In this document: positions 16,901 through 24,594 of the stretch, in pieces
How positions within the stretch are numbered: position 1 is the stretch's first letter
How the letters are laid out: every line of letters starts with the position of its first letter
Assembly: GCA_964561605.1 (NCBI GenBank)
Contig: CAZLQD010000046.1
Span: forward strand, 154,326 to 218,325
Length of the DNA stretch: 64,000 nucleotides
Reading direction: 5' to 3'
Source of the DNA: JALUZX01 sp964561605
GTDB taxonomy: Bacteria; Planctomycetota; UBA1135; JALUZX01
Program-made: the position numbers and the translations under genes
Notes under the pieces: model-generated
Told to the model about the DNA's origin: nothing
The model's input: the letters and a program-made list of their open reading frames with translations, nothing else
Database searches by the model: none

Positions 16901-18295
16901 GGAGAGGCCCTGCTCCTTGTTTTCGGGGAACTTGCACTTGACTCTGTGTCTTGCGAGGACCCTTCCGTTCTTCCCCCGTGCCTCGAAGGTGAGGGTCCGA
17001 CTTCTTTCGGGGAACCGAAAATCAATGACGGCCGCGCCCTTTCCGGGATAAGAAGCCCTCCCCAGGAGGGAACCATCCTCCCCGGAAAGGACCCGGATCT
17101 CGGCCGGGACAGCCCGATCCGTCCGGTCCACAAGGACGGCCCGGACCCTGTGGGGCATCCCGGGCACCCAGCGGTAGGGAGCTTCCACCACGATCCGGTA
17201 GGCCGAACGGTAGAGGAAGATCTTGTCGAAGGTGATGCTCGCGTCGGGGACACCGCCGGGCCGGCCGATCCGGGCCTCCAGGGTCAGGGGGAGAGGCTCC
17301 TCTTCCCCCTTCCCCAGGGGAGGAAGGTCCATGGTGTAACGGTAGAGACCGGGCCCAACGAGGGAGCAGGGAGCTTCCTTCACATCCCGGCCGCCTTTGA
17401 CCAGGACCACCCGGACCCGGGCCCCAGAGAAGGATCTCCCGTCGTGGAATGTGATCTCCAGTTCCCCCGTGAAAGGTTGCCCCCCGACGGCCCGGTGGAG
17501 GTGGATGGGCCGGACCCGGAAAGGATCCTGCTCCATGGGGACCTTCACCTCCATGTAGCCGAAAATCCTCGGGCCTACCCGGACGTCCATGGAGTAGAAG
17601 CCGGGCCGGGCGGAAAAGGGGAGGGTGAAGGAGCCCTGGAAGGACCCTCCCGGACCGGTGGTCCCCATGAGGGTCTGGAGGGACACTCCGGAAGGGCTGG
17701 AGACCTTGAGGATCCAGGGTTCTCCGGCGGCGGGCCTGGGGGGATCGTCGTTGTGGCGGGCAAGTCCCATGAACCTGACGGTCTCCCCCGGAGCGTAGAG
17801 GAACTTTTCCGTGCAGATCTGGACCTGGTCCGCCATCCCGACGTCCACGTTCTCCACAGAGATCTCCTCGGGTGCCCGGGCGCCCTCCACCCGGGCGATC
17901 ATGCCCCAGCCGCCCAGGTTCATCTTGGGGAGGGAGAAGGGGACCGTCCCCGTCCCCCTCACCTGGCCCGAGCCGATCTCGAAACGGCGCCTACCCTCTC
18001 CCTCCAGGTAGACCCGGACCGTCCCCGAAATGGGGGCGTGGCTGAAGGGGTCCTCCAGGCGCACCAGGAGCTTGGAGTTTCCCGGGGCCAGGAGGGACTC
18101 GGGGAAGGCCGCCTGGAAGGACTGGAAGACCGGCACGGAGGACCTTCCCGAAAGGACCAGGGCGCCTCCGGCGCCGCAGACCAGGAAGGCCGCTCCCAGG
18201 GAGACCCTGAGGAGGAGGGCTCCCGTGCTCTTGGGCCTTCCACGGCGGGAGGAAGGGCGGTTCCAGGATCGAGGGGTCTTTTTGGGTTCACTCAT
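13982..18295 (-). CDS. Alpha-2-macroglobulin-like envelope protein with internal membrane hairpin
   Basis: 1437 residues. A basic N-terminus and one helix (26-49) anchor the protein. Residues 50-660 form repeated beta domains like macroglobulin MG domains; CTEKFLYAPGETVRFMGLAR (161-180) matches the bait-protein motif (TDrplYrPGetV.f.g..R) of the MG2 domain. Two more hydrophobic helices, 664-686 and 700-716, are joined by a basic loop (SREKKAFLRRQAR). After them comes a second outside part with an all-helical segment (about 990-1240, including SPTAEALAFLGRA and a WLWSKVKDDG) that resembles the alpha/alpha toroid of macroglobulins, then beta strands. The thioester CxEQ is absent. No penicillin-binding partner is adjacent. 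A role in envelope defence or surface display is possible but unproven. Confidence 0.65.
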   Translation of the reverse strand: MSEPKKTPRSWNRPSSRRGRPKSTGALLLRVSLGAAFLVCGAGGALVLSGRSSVPVFQSFQAAFPESLLAPGNSKLLVRLEDPFSHAPISGTVRVYLEGEGRRRFEIGSGQVRGTGTVPFSLPKMNLGGWGMIARVEGARAPEEISVENVDVGMADQVQICTEKFLYAPGETVRFMGLARHNDDPPRPAAGEPWILKVSSPSGVSLQTLMGTTGPGGSFQGSFTLPFSARPGFYSMDVRVGPRIFGYMEVKVPMEQDPFRVRPIHLHRAVGGQPFTGELEITFHDGRSFSGARVRVVLVKGGRDVKEAPCSLVGPGLYRYTMDLPPLGKGEEEPLPLTLEARIGRPGGVPDASITFDKIFLYRSAYRIVVEAPYRWVPGMPHRVRAVLVDRTDRAVPAEIRVLSGEDGSLLGRASYPGKGAAVIDFRFPERSRTLTFEARGKNGRVLARHRVKCKFPENKEQGLSLVLEKSVLREGEDLKVTVYDKRKEDRLWVDLLLEGMVKEVHPLQVKEGKGELTVPFLELPKGLFNVRVWRWEGNPPAMHQTACLALGGGSAAVRASWESAGKGIRVGSGFPGGDGLLCAGRPGTFNPYDIPGPERVVLSIVPGTFGFSDPDLHRLARAWRDGFPLPETREDLAPFLRDSWNDGNGPGRLVEARFEEKLGWLVLLVGVLVGALGTALSLFVFSREKKAFLRRQARTGALVLLSFGLALGASRAQEPPPGNPRGEPSSQAGEPSEGEDLLEVFPFKPDPWVWNLVSPKPGKPVGLGPFHPALPGPQTLCFAGQVPGKGGILFSWNEFTWNPPLELHWSLSGTIWPGDEWKIPLWVRLSRGGPESLRPFLTGGAGPAGRLVQFRGKGKWNRLMVSLTYADVAAKRKLRILDRGGKVLSESGLPFHPPLKEAGIVSWSAPLGGVLEKAPDFGPGGFERRGWKVLAFAHPLDMALAHLDRTKGDPLSSGSLDQVLGRARTALAVLEVLRRSSDLPGERKKNAAVKALGHLMDAWREIAGYRNIVGGYADFPGAVDEISPTAEALAFLGRAKEYLPLGGGRLLRRVRKWLWSKVKDDGRVLPDPGFLADEVWKETGGGGLFITSQVERALAAVKSEVYYLKRTEDVILLDLKGNPPPFVRIEAARALLARDPRNPLGLETLRKCALLVGDRNSGVRAGFTDWTGAEGARADLIASARLAAALARAGIAPEKAALLRAYILDRVRPDLGFGDEWTTGACYEALLAPKEALEPAGELEVTLRVGGEGLAQRKGGPFLEIDFPPLKAGKDGKIRVETKGRAPLGAVILLGRKLLDPGRAFKKGPLILDLALQAKASASLETPLKCLLSVGNEYSRSLARVVVRIPYTGAMTLLPGGLLRAVEQGRAARVYLGKDSALIWFTHFPPVFTRKIPLYFLPHVVGLCHLPPVRVWVTFQDELEARTAPLQVVVGS

Positions 18296-18427
18296 GGCGG
18301 AGTCTCCTGGAGCGCTGGGGGAAGAAAGAGTATTCTGCCCTCAAACGAGGAGAGGCCCACCAGGTTTCTCCGGCCCCTTCCCGACCCACTCGATCCCTGG
18401 AGGGATGCCCAGCAGGAGTTTGGCCCC

Positions 18428-19642
18428 ATGAAACCCATCGAACCAGCTCTGAGAACGAGAAGAATCCGGTATGCCATCCGGGACATCGTCGTCCTGGCCG
18501 ACAGGCTCAAGAGGGAGGGGAAGAACATCCTTTCCCTGAACATAGGCGACCCCTGCCCCTTCGGGTTCCAGCCTCCCTCGGAGCTCGTGGAGGCCGTTCA
18601 CGAGGCCATGAAGGCCAACAAGAACGGCTACGGCCCCGCCCTTGGAGTTCCGGAGGCCCTTGATGCTCTGAGGAAGGAGGCCGTCCGCAAGGGGATCCGG
18701 GAACTCCGGACCGTATTCATCACCACGGGAGCTTCGGAGGCCATCGAGGTCTGCCTCACGGCCCTCCTCGATCCGGGGGAGAACGTCCTCCTGCCGGCTC
18801 CGGGCTATCCTCTCTACTCGGCCATCATGGGCAAACTGGACTGTCCCCTGAACCTCTACCACTTGGACGAGGAGAAGGGTTGGTTGCCCGACCTGGACGA
18901 CCTGGCCGCCAGGATCAACTCCCGCACAAGAGGGATCGTCCTCATCAACCCCAACAACCCAACAGGCGCCCTCTACGATCCGGATACCCTCAAGGGGATC
19001 CTGGAACTGGCCAGGGAGAAGAACCTGGTGGTCTTCAGCGACGAAATCTACGACCAGTTGGTCTTCGACGGGAACACCCACGTGGCCACGGCCTCCCTGG
19101 CGGACGACATCCCCATGGTCACCTTCGGCGGTCTTTCCAAGAACTACGTCACGCCGGGATGGAGAATCGGCTGGGGCATGCTCTCCGGTCCCCCCGAGAT
19201 CATCCGGGACTACGACCAGGCCATCCAGAAGATCCTCCGGGCCCGGCTGTGCGCCAATCATCCCGAGCAATACGCCATCCCCGTCGCCCTGGGAAGGGCC
19301 CGCAAGCACATCCCCCAGATGATCGAGATCCTCCAGAAGAGGCGGGACCTCACGGTGGAGAAGCTCGAGGCCATGGAAGGAGTGAAGTGCGTGAAGCCGG
19401 GAGGAGCCTTCTACGCCTTCCCCTCCCTGGATATCCCGGGAAGCGACAAGGATTTCTGCGAGGAACTGCTCAGAGAGACGGGGGTCCTCACGGTCTTCGG
19501 AGAAGGCTTCGGCCAGAAGCCGGGGACCAAGCACCTTCGGGTCGTCTTCCTTCCCCCGGAAGAGACCCTGTCCGACGCCTTCGAGAAGATGGATTCCTTC
19601 CTCCAGAAATACCGCCGCCGGGCCGAGGCTCCCTCCTCCTAG
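18428..19642 (+). CDS. AlaA-type PLP-dependent aminotransferase
   Basis: 404 residues from the ATG at 18428. Fold-type I class I/II aminotransferase. Visible marks are RYAIRDIVVLADRL and LNIGDPCPFGFQPP at the N-terminus (typical of alanine aminotransferase AlaA), NPNNPTG (Asn177), DEIYDQLVFDG (Asp205, Tyr208), the PLP lysine Lys238 in GGLSKNYVTPGWRIGW, and the substrate Arg246. It likely moves amino groups between alanine or similar amino acids and 2-oxoglutarate in the cytosol. The 132 bases before it are shared with the divergent macroglobulin-like gene and should hold both promoters. It converges with the glycogen branching gene across a repeat element. Confidence 0.88.
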   Translation: MKPIEPALRTRRIRYAIRDIVVLADRLKREGKNILSLNIGDPCPFGFQPPSELVEAVHEAMKANKNGYGPALGVPEALDALRKEAVRKGIRELRTVFITTGASEAIEVCLTALLDPGENVLLPAPGYPLYSAIMGKLDCPLNLYHLDEEKGWLPDLDDLAARINSRTRGIVLINPNNPTGALYDPDTLKGILELAREKNLVVFSDEIYDQLVFDGNTHVATASLADDIPMVTFGGLSKNYVTPGWRIGWGMLSGPPEIIRDYDQAIQKILRARLCANHPEQYAIPVALGRARKHIPQMIEILQKRRDLTVEKLEAMEGVKCVKPGGAFYAFPSLDIPGSDKDFCEELLRETGVLTVFGEGFGQKPGTKHLRVVFLPPEETLSDAFEKMDSFLQKYRRRAEAPSS

Positions 19643-19663
19643 CCCGGCCCATCCTATCCCCCC

Positions 19664-19728
19664 ATCAGCCCCGGACGGCCGAGTCACGGCCCAAAGGGCA
19701 TATATTCTCCTCGTCAGCCCCGAAGGGG
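19664..19728. repeat. Single copy of a dispersed repeat related to the cluster at 63782-63968
   Basis: Between the convergent aminotransferase and glgB ends lies TCAGCCCCGGACGGCCGAGT, followed by CACGG, a short variable part, CATATATTCTC and another CGTCAGCCCC. The same order (TCAGCCCCGGCCGGC, then CGAAG, then CATATTTTCTC) occurs at 63818-63865. The last TCAGCCCC overlaps the glgB stop codon. I see this by eye; a genome-wide count is needed to know its copy number. Confidence 0.55.
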
Positions 19729-22005
19729 CTCCAGGACGACCGCCGCCAGGGGCGGCAGGGTTATACGGATCCTCGCCGGGAAGCCGTGGGACGGAACGGG
19801 TTCGGCCGTCACAAGACCGGCGTTCCCCATGTTGGATCCGCCGTAGAACTCCGAATCGGAATTCAGGACCTCCTTGTAGGGCCCGGCGTGGGGCACGCCG
19901 AAGACGTAGCCCTCCCTGGGGACGGGAGTGAAATTGAAGGCGAAGAAAACGAAATCCTCCGGGTTCCGCCCCCTCCTCAGGAAGGCCACGACGCTACCGT
20001 TCACGTCGTGGAAGTCCACCCACTGGAACCCCTCCGGCTCGTGGTCCCGCTCCCAGAGAGCCGGTGTCCTCCTGTAGTAATGGAAGAGATCCCGAACGTA
20101 CTCCATGAGCTTCTTGTGCTCCGGATACCCGCACAAGTGCCAGGGAAGGCTCTCGGCGTGGTACCACTCCCAGGGATGACCGAATTCGCCGCCCATGAAA
20201 AGCAGCTTCTTCCCGGGCTGGGCCGCCATGTATGCGTAGAGCAGGCGCAGGTTGGCGAGCTGTTGCCACCGGTCGCCGGGCATCTTGGCCAGGAGGGACC
20301 CCTTGCCGTGGACCACCTCGTCGTGGGAGAGGGGGAGGATGAAGTTCTCCGTCCAGGCATAGAGCATGGCGAAGGTCAGGTTGCCGTGGTGGTAACGCCG
20401 GTAGATGGGATCCTTCGAAAAGTATTCCAGGATGTCGTGCATCCACCCCATGTTCCACTTGAACCCGAAGCCCAGCCCGCCCAGGTAGGCCGGAAGGGTC
20501 ACCCCCCCCCAGGCGGTGGATTCCTCGGCAACGGAAATCACACCGGGAAAACGGCCGTAGATCAGCTCGTTGGTCCTCTGGATGAAGGAGATGGCCTCCA
20601 GGTTCTCCCTTCCGCCGTAACGGTTGGGAATCCACTCCCCTTCCTTGCGGCTGTAGTCCAGGTAGAGCATGGAGGCCACGGCGTCCACCCTCAGGCCGTC
20701 CACGTGGAACTGCTCGAGCCAATAGACGGCGTTGGCCGTGAGGAAATTGCGGACTTCATGGCGCCCGTAGTTGAAGACCAGGGTACCCCAGTCCGGATGC
20801 TCCCCGAGCCGGGGATCCTCGTGCTCGTAGAGAGCCGTTCCGTCGAACCTGGCCAGGCCGTGGGCGTCCTTGGGGAAGTGGGCGGGAACCCAGTCCAGGA
20901 TCACACCTACGCCGTGCCTGTGGCAGTAGTCCACGAACCACCGGAAGTCGTCGGGCGTGCCGAAGCGGCTCGTCGGAGCGTAGAAACCCACGACCTGATA
21001 TCCCCAGGACTCGTCCAGGGGGTGCTCCATGACGGGCATGAGCTCGATGTGGGTGAAGCCCAGCCACTTCACGTGCTCCACAAGGAGAGGCGCCATCTCC
21101 CGGTAGGTGAGCCAGCGGTTCCCCTCCTCGGGCACACGCCGCCAGGAGCCCAGGTGCACCTCGTAGATGGCCATGGGCGTGGTGCGGGGGTCCCTGGAGG
21201 CCCTCTCCTCCATCCACTCCCGGTCGCCCCACTGAAACCCCTCCAACGGGGTCACAACCGAGGCGGTCCTCGGACGGAGCTCCATCTGCAGGGCGTAGGG
21301 GTCGCTCTTGAGGAGGATGTGCCCCTCTCTCGTCTTGATCTCGAACTTGTAGAGAGCCCCTTCCTCCACGCCGGGTAGGAAGATCTCCCAGATCCCGGAA
21401 GATCCCAGGACCCGCATGGGATGCTTCCTCCCGTCCCAGCCGTTGAAATCTCCCACGACGCTCACCCTGAGGGCGTTGGGAGCCCAGACGGCGAAGGAGG
21501 TCCCTTTCACCCCCTGGTGCTCCCTGGGATGGGCCCCCAGGAAACGCCAGATGTCCTGGTGGTTCCCCTCGCCGAAGAGGTAGAGGTCGAAGTCCCCCAA
21601 GGTGGGAAGGAACGAATAGGGATCCTCCTTCTCCACCTGGGCCCCGCCGGGAAAGCGGAAGCGCAGTTTGTAGCGCAGGGGCATGCGGGCCTTGATCTCG
21701 GGAGATTCGAAGAGGCCGTCGGGATGGATCCGCTCCATGGGGACGACCTTCCCCCCCTTGAGCACCACCCAACCCTCCTCGGCGCCGGGCTCCCAGGCCC
21801 GGACCAGGCAACCCGACTTCCCTCCGCGCCTGGGATGGACCCCAAGCCAGGTATGGGGATCGGGGTGCTCCAGGCGGAGAATCTTCTCCGCCGCCGGGTC
21901 CAATCCGCGCTCTTTCTTGTCCAATTCCTGCATGGCCTCACGGCTCCTTCGAAGAGGAGCTTTCATCCTTACGCCGTTGCCTTCCAAAGGTTTGCCTGGG
22001 CGCAT
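19714..22005 (-). CDS. glgB: 1,4-alpha-glucan branching enzyme
   Basis: 763 residues if the first ATG is used; ATGs at 21966 and 21933 are also possible and the latter sits after GTGAGG. Layout: N1/CBM48-like domains (40-255, with FAVWAPNALRVSVVGDFN), then the GH13 barrel. Catalytic residues are visible: Asp441 (GLRVDAVASMLY), Glu494 (VAEEST) and Asp562 (LSHDEVVHGK), with DWVPAHFPKDAHGL as conserved region I. The enzyme cuts alpha-1,4 glucan and re-joins it as alpha-1,6 branches during glycogen synthesis. It lies next to a subtilase rather than other glg genes; a debranching-type enzyme is 9 kb away. The C-terminal beta domain ends at EPLRG. Confidence 0.96.
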   Translation of the reverse strand: MRPGKPLEGNGVRMKAPLRRSREAMQELDKKERGLDPAAEKILRLEHPDPHTWLGVHPRRGGKSGCLVRAWEPGAEEGWVVLKGGKVVPMERIHPDGLFESPEIKARMPLRYKLRFRFPGGAQVEKEDPYSFLPTLGDFDLYLFGEGNHQDIWRFLGAHPREHQGVKGTSFAVWAPNALRVSVVGDFNGWDGRKHPMRVLGSSGIWEIFLPGVEEGALYKFEIKTREGHILLKSDPYALQMELRPRTASVVTPLEGFQWGDREWMEERASRDPRTTPMAIYEVHLGSWRRVPEEGNRWLTYREMAPLLVEHVKWLGFTHIELMPVMEHPLDESWGYQVVGFYAPTSRFGTPDDFRWFVDYCHRHGVGVILDWVPAHFPKDAHGLARFDGTALYEHEDPRLGEHPDWGTLVFNYGRHEVRNFLTANAVYWLEQFHVDGLRVDAVASMLYLDYSRKEGEWIPNRYGGRENLEAISFIQRTNELIYGRFPGVISVAEESTAWGGVTLPAYLGGLGFGFKWNMGWMHDILEYFSKDPIYRRYHHGNLTFAMLYAWTENFILPLSHDEVVHGKGSLLAKMPGDRWQQLANLRLLYAYMAAQPGKKLLFMGGEFGHPWEWYHAESLPWHLCGYPEHKKLMEYVRDLFHYYRRTPALWERDHEPEGFQWVDFHDVNGSVVAFLRRGRNPEDFVFFAFNFTPVPREGYVFGVPHAGPYKEVLNSDSEFYGGSNMGNAGLVTAEPVPSHGFPARIRITLPPLAAVVLEPLRG

Positions 22006-22155
22006 CCTTCCGGCAAGGGGGGTACCCTTTCAAGGGGAAAAAGAGCCGGAGAGGAGAGAAGACCGCCTCCCCCTCCCCCGCAGGGCGGGGAAACCCGGGC
22101 CCGGCCCGGGCCTCCCGCCGGCCCGGACCGGGAAAGATCCGGCAGGCCCAGGCGC

Positions 22156-24354
22156 TTATTTCACCGTGAAGGAGGCCGCCGGAGAGATCTCCTCCACCAG
22201 GCCCGGCAAGGTCGTATCGAGAGTGAGCATGGCCGTCCAGACCTTGAGGCCCGCCAGGGAGGGGGCATTGGGGATGGAGATGGTCCCCCGGGCCGTTCCC
22301 GCCGAGGAGAGCCTTCCGAAGAAACCGGGAAAGACCGCCGGGGAGAGCTGGACCAGGGCGTCCATTCCGAAGGGGAGAGCGAAGCCCCCGGGCAGAGGGA
22401 TCGTTGCAGGGGGGGCCGTCACCGAGGCGAGGCCCATGTAGTAGGCCCCGCCGTGGTAGATGTCGGTGAAGGTGACCGTCATCCTGGTCCCCCTGGCGCC
22501 GGTGCCGCTGAGTTTCACCTCGTCCACGGCGGCGTCGGACCGGGTGGACCAGGCCAGGGCCAACCTTTCCGTAGGGTTCCTGAAGGCCCTCTTGAGGAGG
22601 CGGACCGTGTAGTCCCCCGTGACGGAGGGTACGAAGGCGGCGATCTCGAAGGGGTTCCTGGAACCGGCCGAAGCGGCCACGGTCCTTCCCGAGGGATCGA
22701 GGATCACCATGTCCAGGTCCATCATGAGCCGATCGGTGGTGCGGGCCTTGTCGGCAAGGGAGAACCAGAGGGCCACCACCCTGGTCTCGTCCCCGGCGGA
22801 ACACCTGATCTTCCTCTCGATCCGGTTATTCGTAAACGATGCGGCCGTGAGCCTCTCCAGCCTCCACCGCCCCTTCCGGACCACCTCGGTCGCGGCGAAG
22901 GTGTGGACGCCTCCGGCCCCGTCCTTGTCGGAGAGGACGGGGGATCCCTCGATGTTGTGCCACGCCGAGGCCATGAGGATCGCCTTTACCGCTTCGGGCC
23001 GGGTGAGGAGGTTCTTGTCCACCGTGGCCATGAGGACCGCCGTCCCGCAGGTGAGGGGGCTGGCGCTCGAGGTTCCGCCGAACCGGCCGATCCAGGGACT
23101 CCTCGTCCGGTAGGTGGAATAGACGCCGTCCCCCGGGCTGGCCACCTCGGGCTTCTCGTGGCCTTCCACGGGATTCTTCCAGGAAGAGTAGGAAGCCATC
23201 TTGTCGTCGGCCCAGTCGTAGCTGTCGCCGTCGTTGTAGCAACCGCTGTTGGTCATGTTGTAGCCGTTGCCGGGGGTGGTGGAATAAGGCGTGGAGGTCC
23301 CTCCCTGGTTCCCCGTGGATTTGAACATCATCACGGCGAACTGGCGGATGGTATAATCGAAGAACCTGTCCAGGCCGACGATCCTTCCCTTGTTCCCGTT
23401 CCACCAGGAACAATTCCCGAAGGAGACCCCGGCCTTGATGGCGGCGTCCCAGGCCCGGGGAGCGTAAATGTCCCCTCCGCCGGCGGCGGAGTAGATCCTG
23501 GGAAGCCCCTTGGCAACCCCGTAGTAGAGGGAATGGTTCCGCATGGAGATGTTCCCCGCCACGGCCGTGGCGTGGGAGGAGGTGTAGCCCGTGTTCAGCC
23601 GGGTCACCGGCGGAAGATAGGGGCATCCCAGGGCCACGTGGCCCGGATCCTGGACCATGACCTTCACCTGGCTTCCCGCCCCGGTCAGCCCCCGCCTGTG
23701 GCAGGAGGGACTCCTCAGGGTGGGTTGGGCGAAGTTGTTCTCCGGGAACCACTTCGGATAAGCGTAATAGACCTGGTCCACCGCCGGGTCCGCCGCCCAC
23801 CGGGGGACCTGGGAGGCCTTCATCTCCGCGAAGAGAATCGGCCAGGGGCCTCCCGGATAGAGGATCCTGCATCCCTCCGCTTCCAGCCTGGCCGCCAGGG
23901 CCCTGTTGCCCCCGGCGAAGAAGGCCCGGGCCTCCTCCAGTGCGGCCCTCCGGGCCTCCTCAGGGGAGAGTCCCCTCTCCTCCCCCTCTTCCAGGACTTC
24001 CCGGAAATCCCGGCGGGGGGCGTTCCTCCAGATCAGCACCTGGACCGGGTCACCGGGTCTCTTCTCCCTGAGCACCTCGGCCAGCTCGGGAGAGATCCCC
24101 CGTCTTGCGGCGAGCTTCTTCTCCTCTTCCCTGTCCAGGAGGGCCTGGATGTCCTTCACGGGACGGCCCTCCCGGTCCCAGGCCAGGACACGGATCGTGC
24201 CGGCCGCCCTGTCCAGGACACGCACCTCCCGGATCGTCATCCCCAAGTGGGGAAGCTCCCAGGTGGTCCGGGAGATCACCTGTCCGGAAAGAGGGGAAAG
24301 GAGGAAGAATCCCGAAAGAAGGAGGGGAAAGGCGGCTTGGGCGGATCTTCTCAT
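22156..24354 (-). CDS. Secreted subtilisin-like serine protease (S8) with C-terminal beta domain
   Basis: 732 residues from the ATG at 24354, which has AGGAAGG six bases upstream and begins a signal peptide (MRRSAQAAFPLLLSGFFLLS). A propeptide-like region runs to about 200. The protease core has Asp236 (VMVQDPGHV), His261 (SSHATAVAGNI), Asn349 (FKSTGNQGG) and Ser429 (GGTSSASPLTCGTA); the usual HGT is HAT. Residues 560-625 look like a P-type beta domain. The last 90 residues (PLPGGFALPF, SIPNAPSLAGLKVWTA) match a short domain often seen at the end of planctomycete secreted proteins. The protein is probably exported; its target is unknown. It is preceded by an AT-rich palindrome that may be its promoter. 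Confidence 0.9.
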   Translation of the reverse strand: MRRSAQAAFPLLLSGFFLLSPLSGQVISRTTWELPHLGMTIREVRVLDRAAGTIRVLAWDREGRPVKDIQALLDREEEKKLAARRGISPELAEVLREKRPGDPVQVLIWRNAPRRDFREVLEEGEERGLSPEEARRAALEEARAFFAGGNRALAARLEAEGCRILYPGGPWPILFAEMKASQVPRWAADPAVDQVYYAYPKWFPENNFAQPTLRSPSCHRRGLTGAGSQVKVMVQDPGHVALGCPYLPPVTRLNTGYTSSHATAVAGNISMRNHSLYYGVAKGLPRIYSAAGGGDIYAPRAWDAAIKAGVSFGNCSWWNGNKGRIVGLDRFFDYTIRQFAVMMFKSTGNQGGTSTPYSTTPGNGYNMTNSGCYNDGDSYDWADDKMASYSSWKNPVEGHEKPEVASPGDGVYSTYRTRSPWIGRFGGTSSASPLTCGTAVLMATVDKNLLTRPEAVKAILMASAWHNIEGSPVLSDKDGAGGVHTFAATEVVRKGRWRLERLTAASFTNNRIERKIRCSAGDETRVVALWFSLADKARTTDRLMMDLDMVILDPSGRTVAASAGSRNPFEIAAFVPSVTGDYTVRLLKRAFRNPTERLALAWSTRSDAAVDEVKLSGTGARGTRMTVTFTDIYHGGAYYMGLASVTAPPATIPLPGGFALPFGMDALVQLSPAVFPGFFGRLSSAGTARGTISIPNAPSLAGLKVWTAMLTLDTTLPGLVEEISPAASFTVK

Positions 24355-24391
24355 GGAAACCTTCCTGGGTAAGGAAAGAGGGTCGAAACAA

Positions 24392-24416
24392 GGGGTATAT
24401 TCATATATCTTACCCC
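24392..24416 (-). promoter_or_regulatory. AT-rich palindromic promoter or operator upstream of the subtilase
   Basis: GGGGTA (24392-24397) and TACCCC (24411-24416) are inverted arms around an AT-only-rich core with TATATTCATATA-like symmetry. It lies about 40-60 bases before the subtilase ATG in DNA that is otherwise strongly GC-rich. Position and symmetry suggest a promoter core or a repressor site. No other feature was found in 24355-24594. Confidence 0.4.
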
Positions 24417-24594
24417 CTCCCACCCCATGCCTCTCCTCCCGAGCCGGGGGAAAGGAGAGGTCGCTCTCTTCCGGCCCTACGGGCCGTCTCCTTTCGAGAC
24501 AGGAGACCCCTTCTTCCCGGTCCTTGGAAGTTCCAAAGGCCGGCTCCCTCCTCGCCGGTGCCGGAGGGTCTCTTCCCGGTCCCGACCCCCCCCG

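Noticed and set aside
13982..18295. Active thioester macroglobulin
   Set aside because: No CxEQ motif exists anywhere in the protein, so trapping by thioester is not supported.
16442..18427. Long open plus-strand frame in front of the aminotransferase
   Set aside because: It is antisense to the macroglobulin-like gene, is Gly/Pro/Arg-rich as shadow frames of GC-rich genes are, and the aminotransferase family N-terminus begins at 18428.
19643..19713. Intrinsic terminator between the aminotransferase and glgB
   Set aside because: No stable hairpin followed by a T-run is present; the region is the repeat copy instead.
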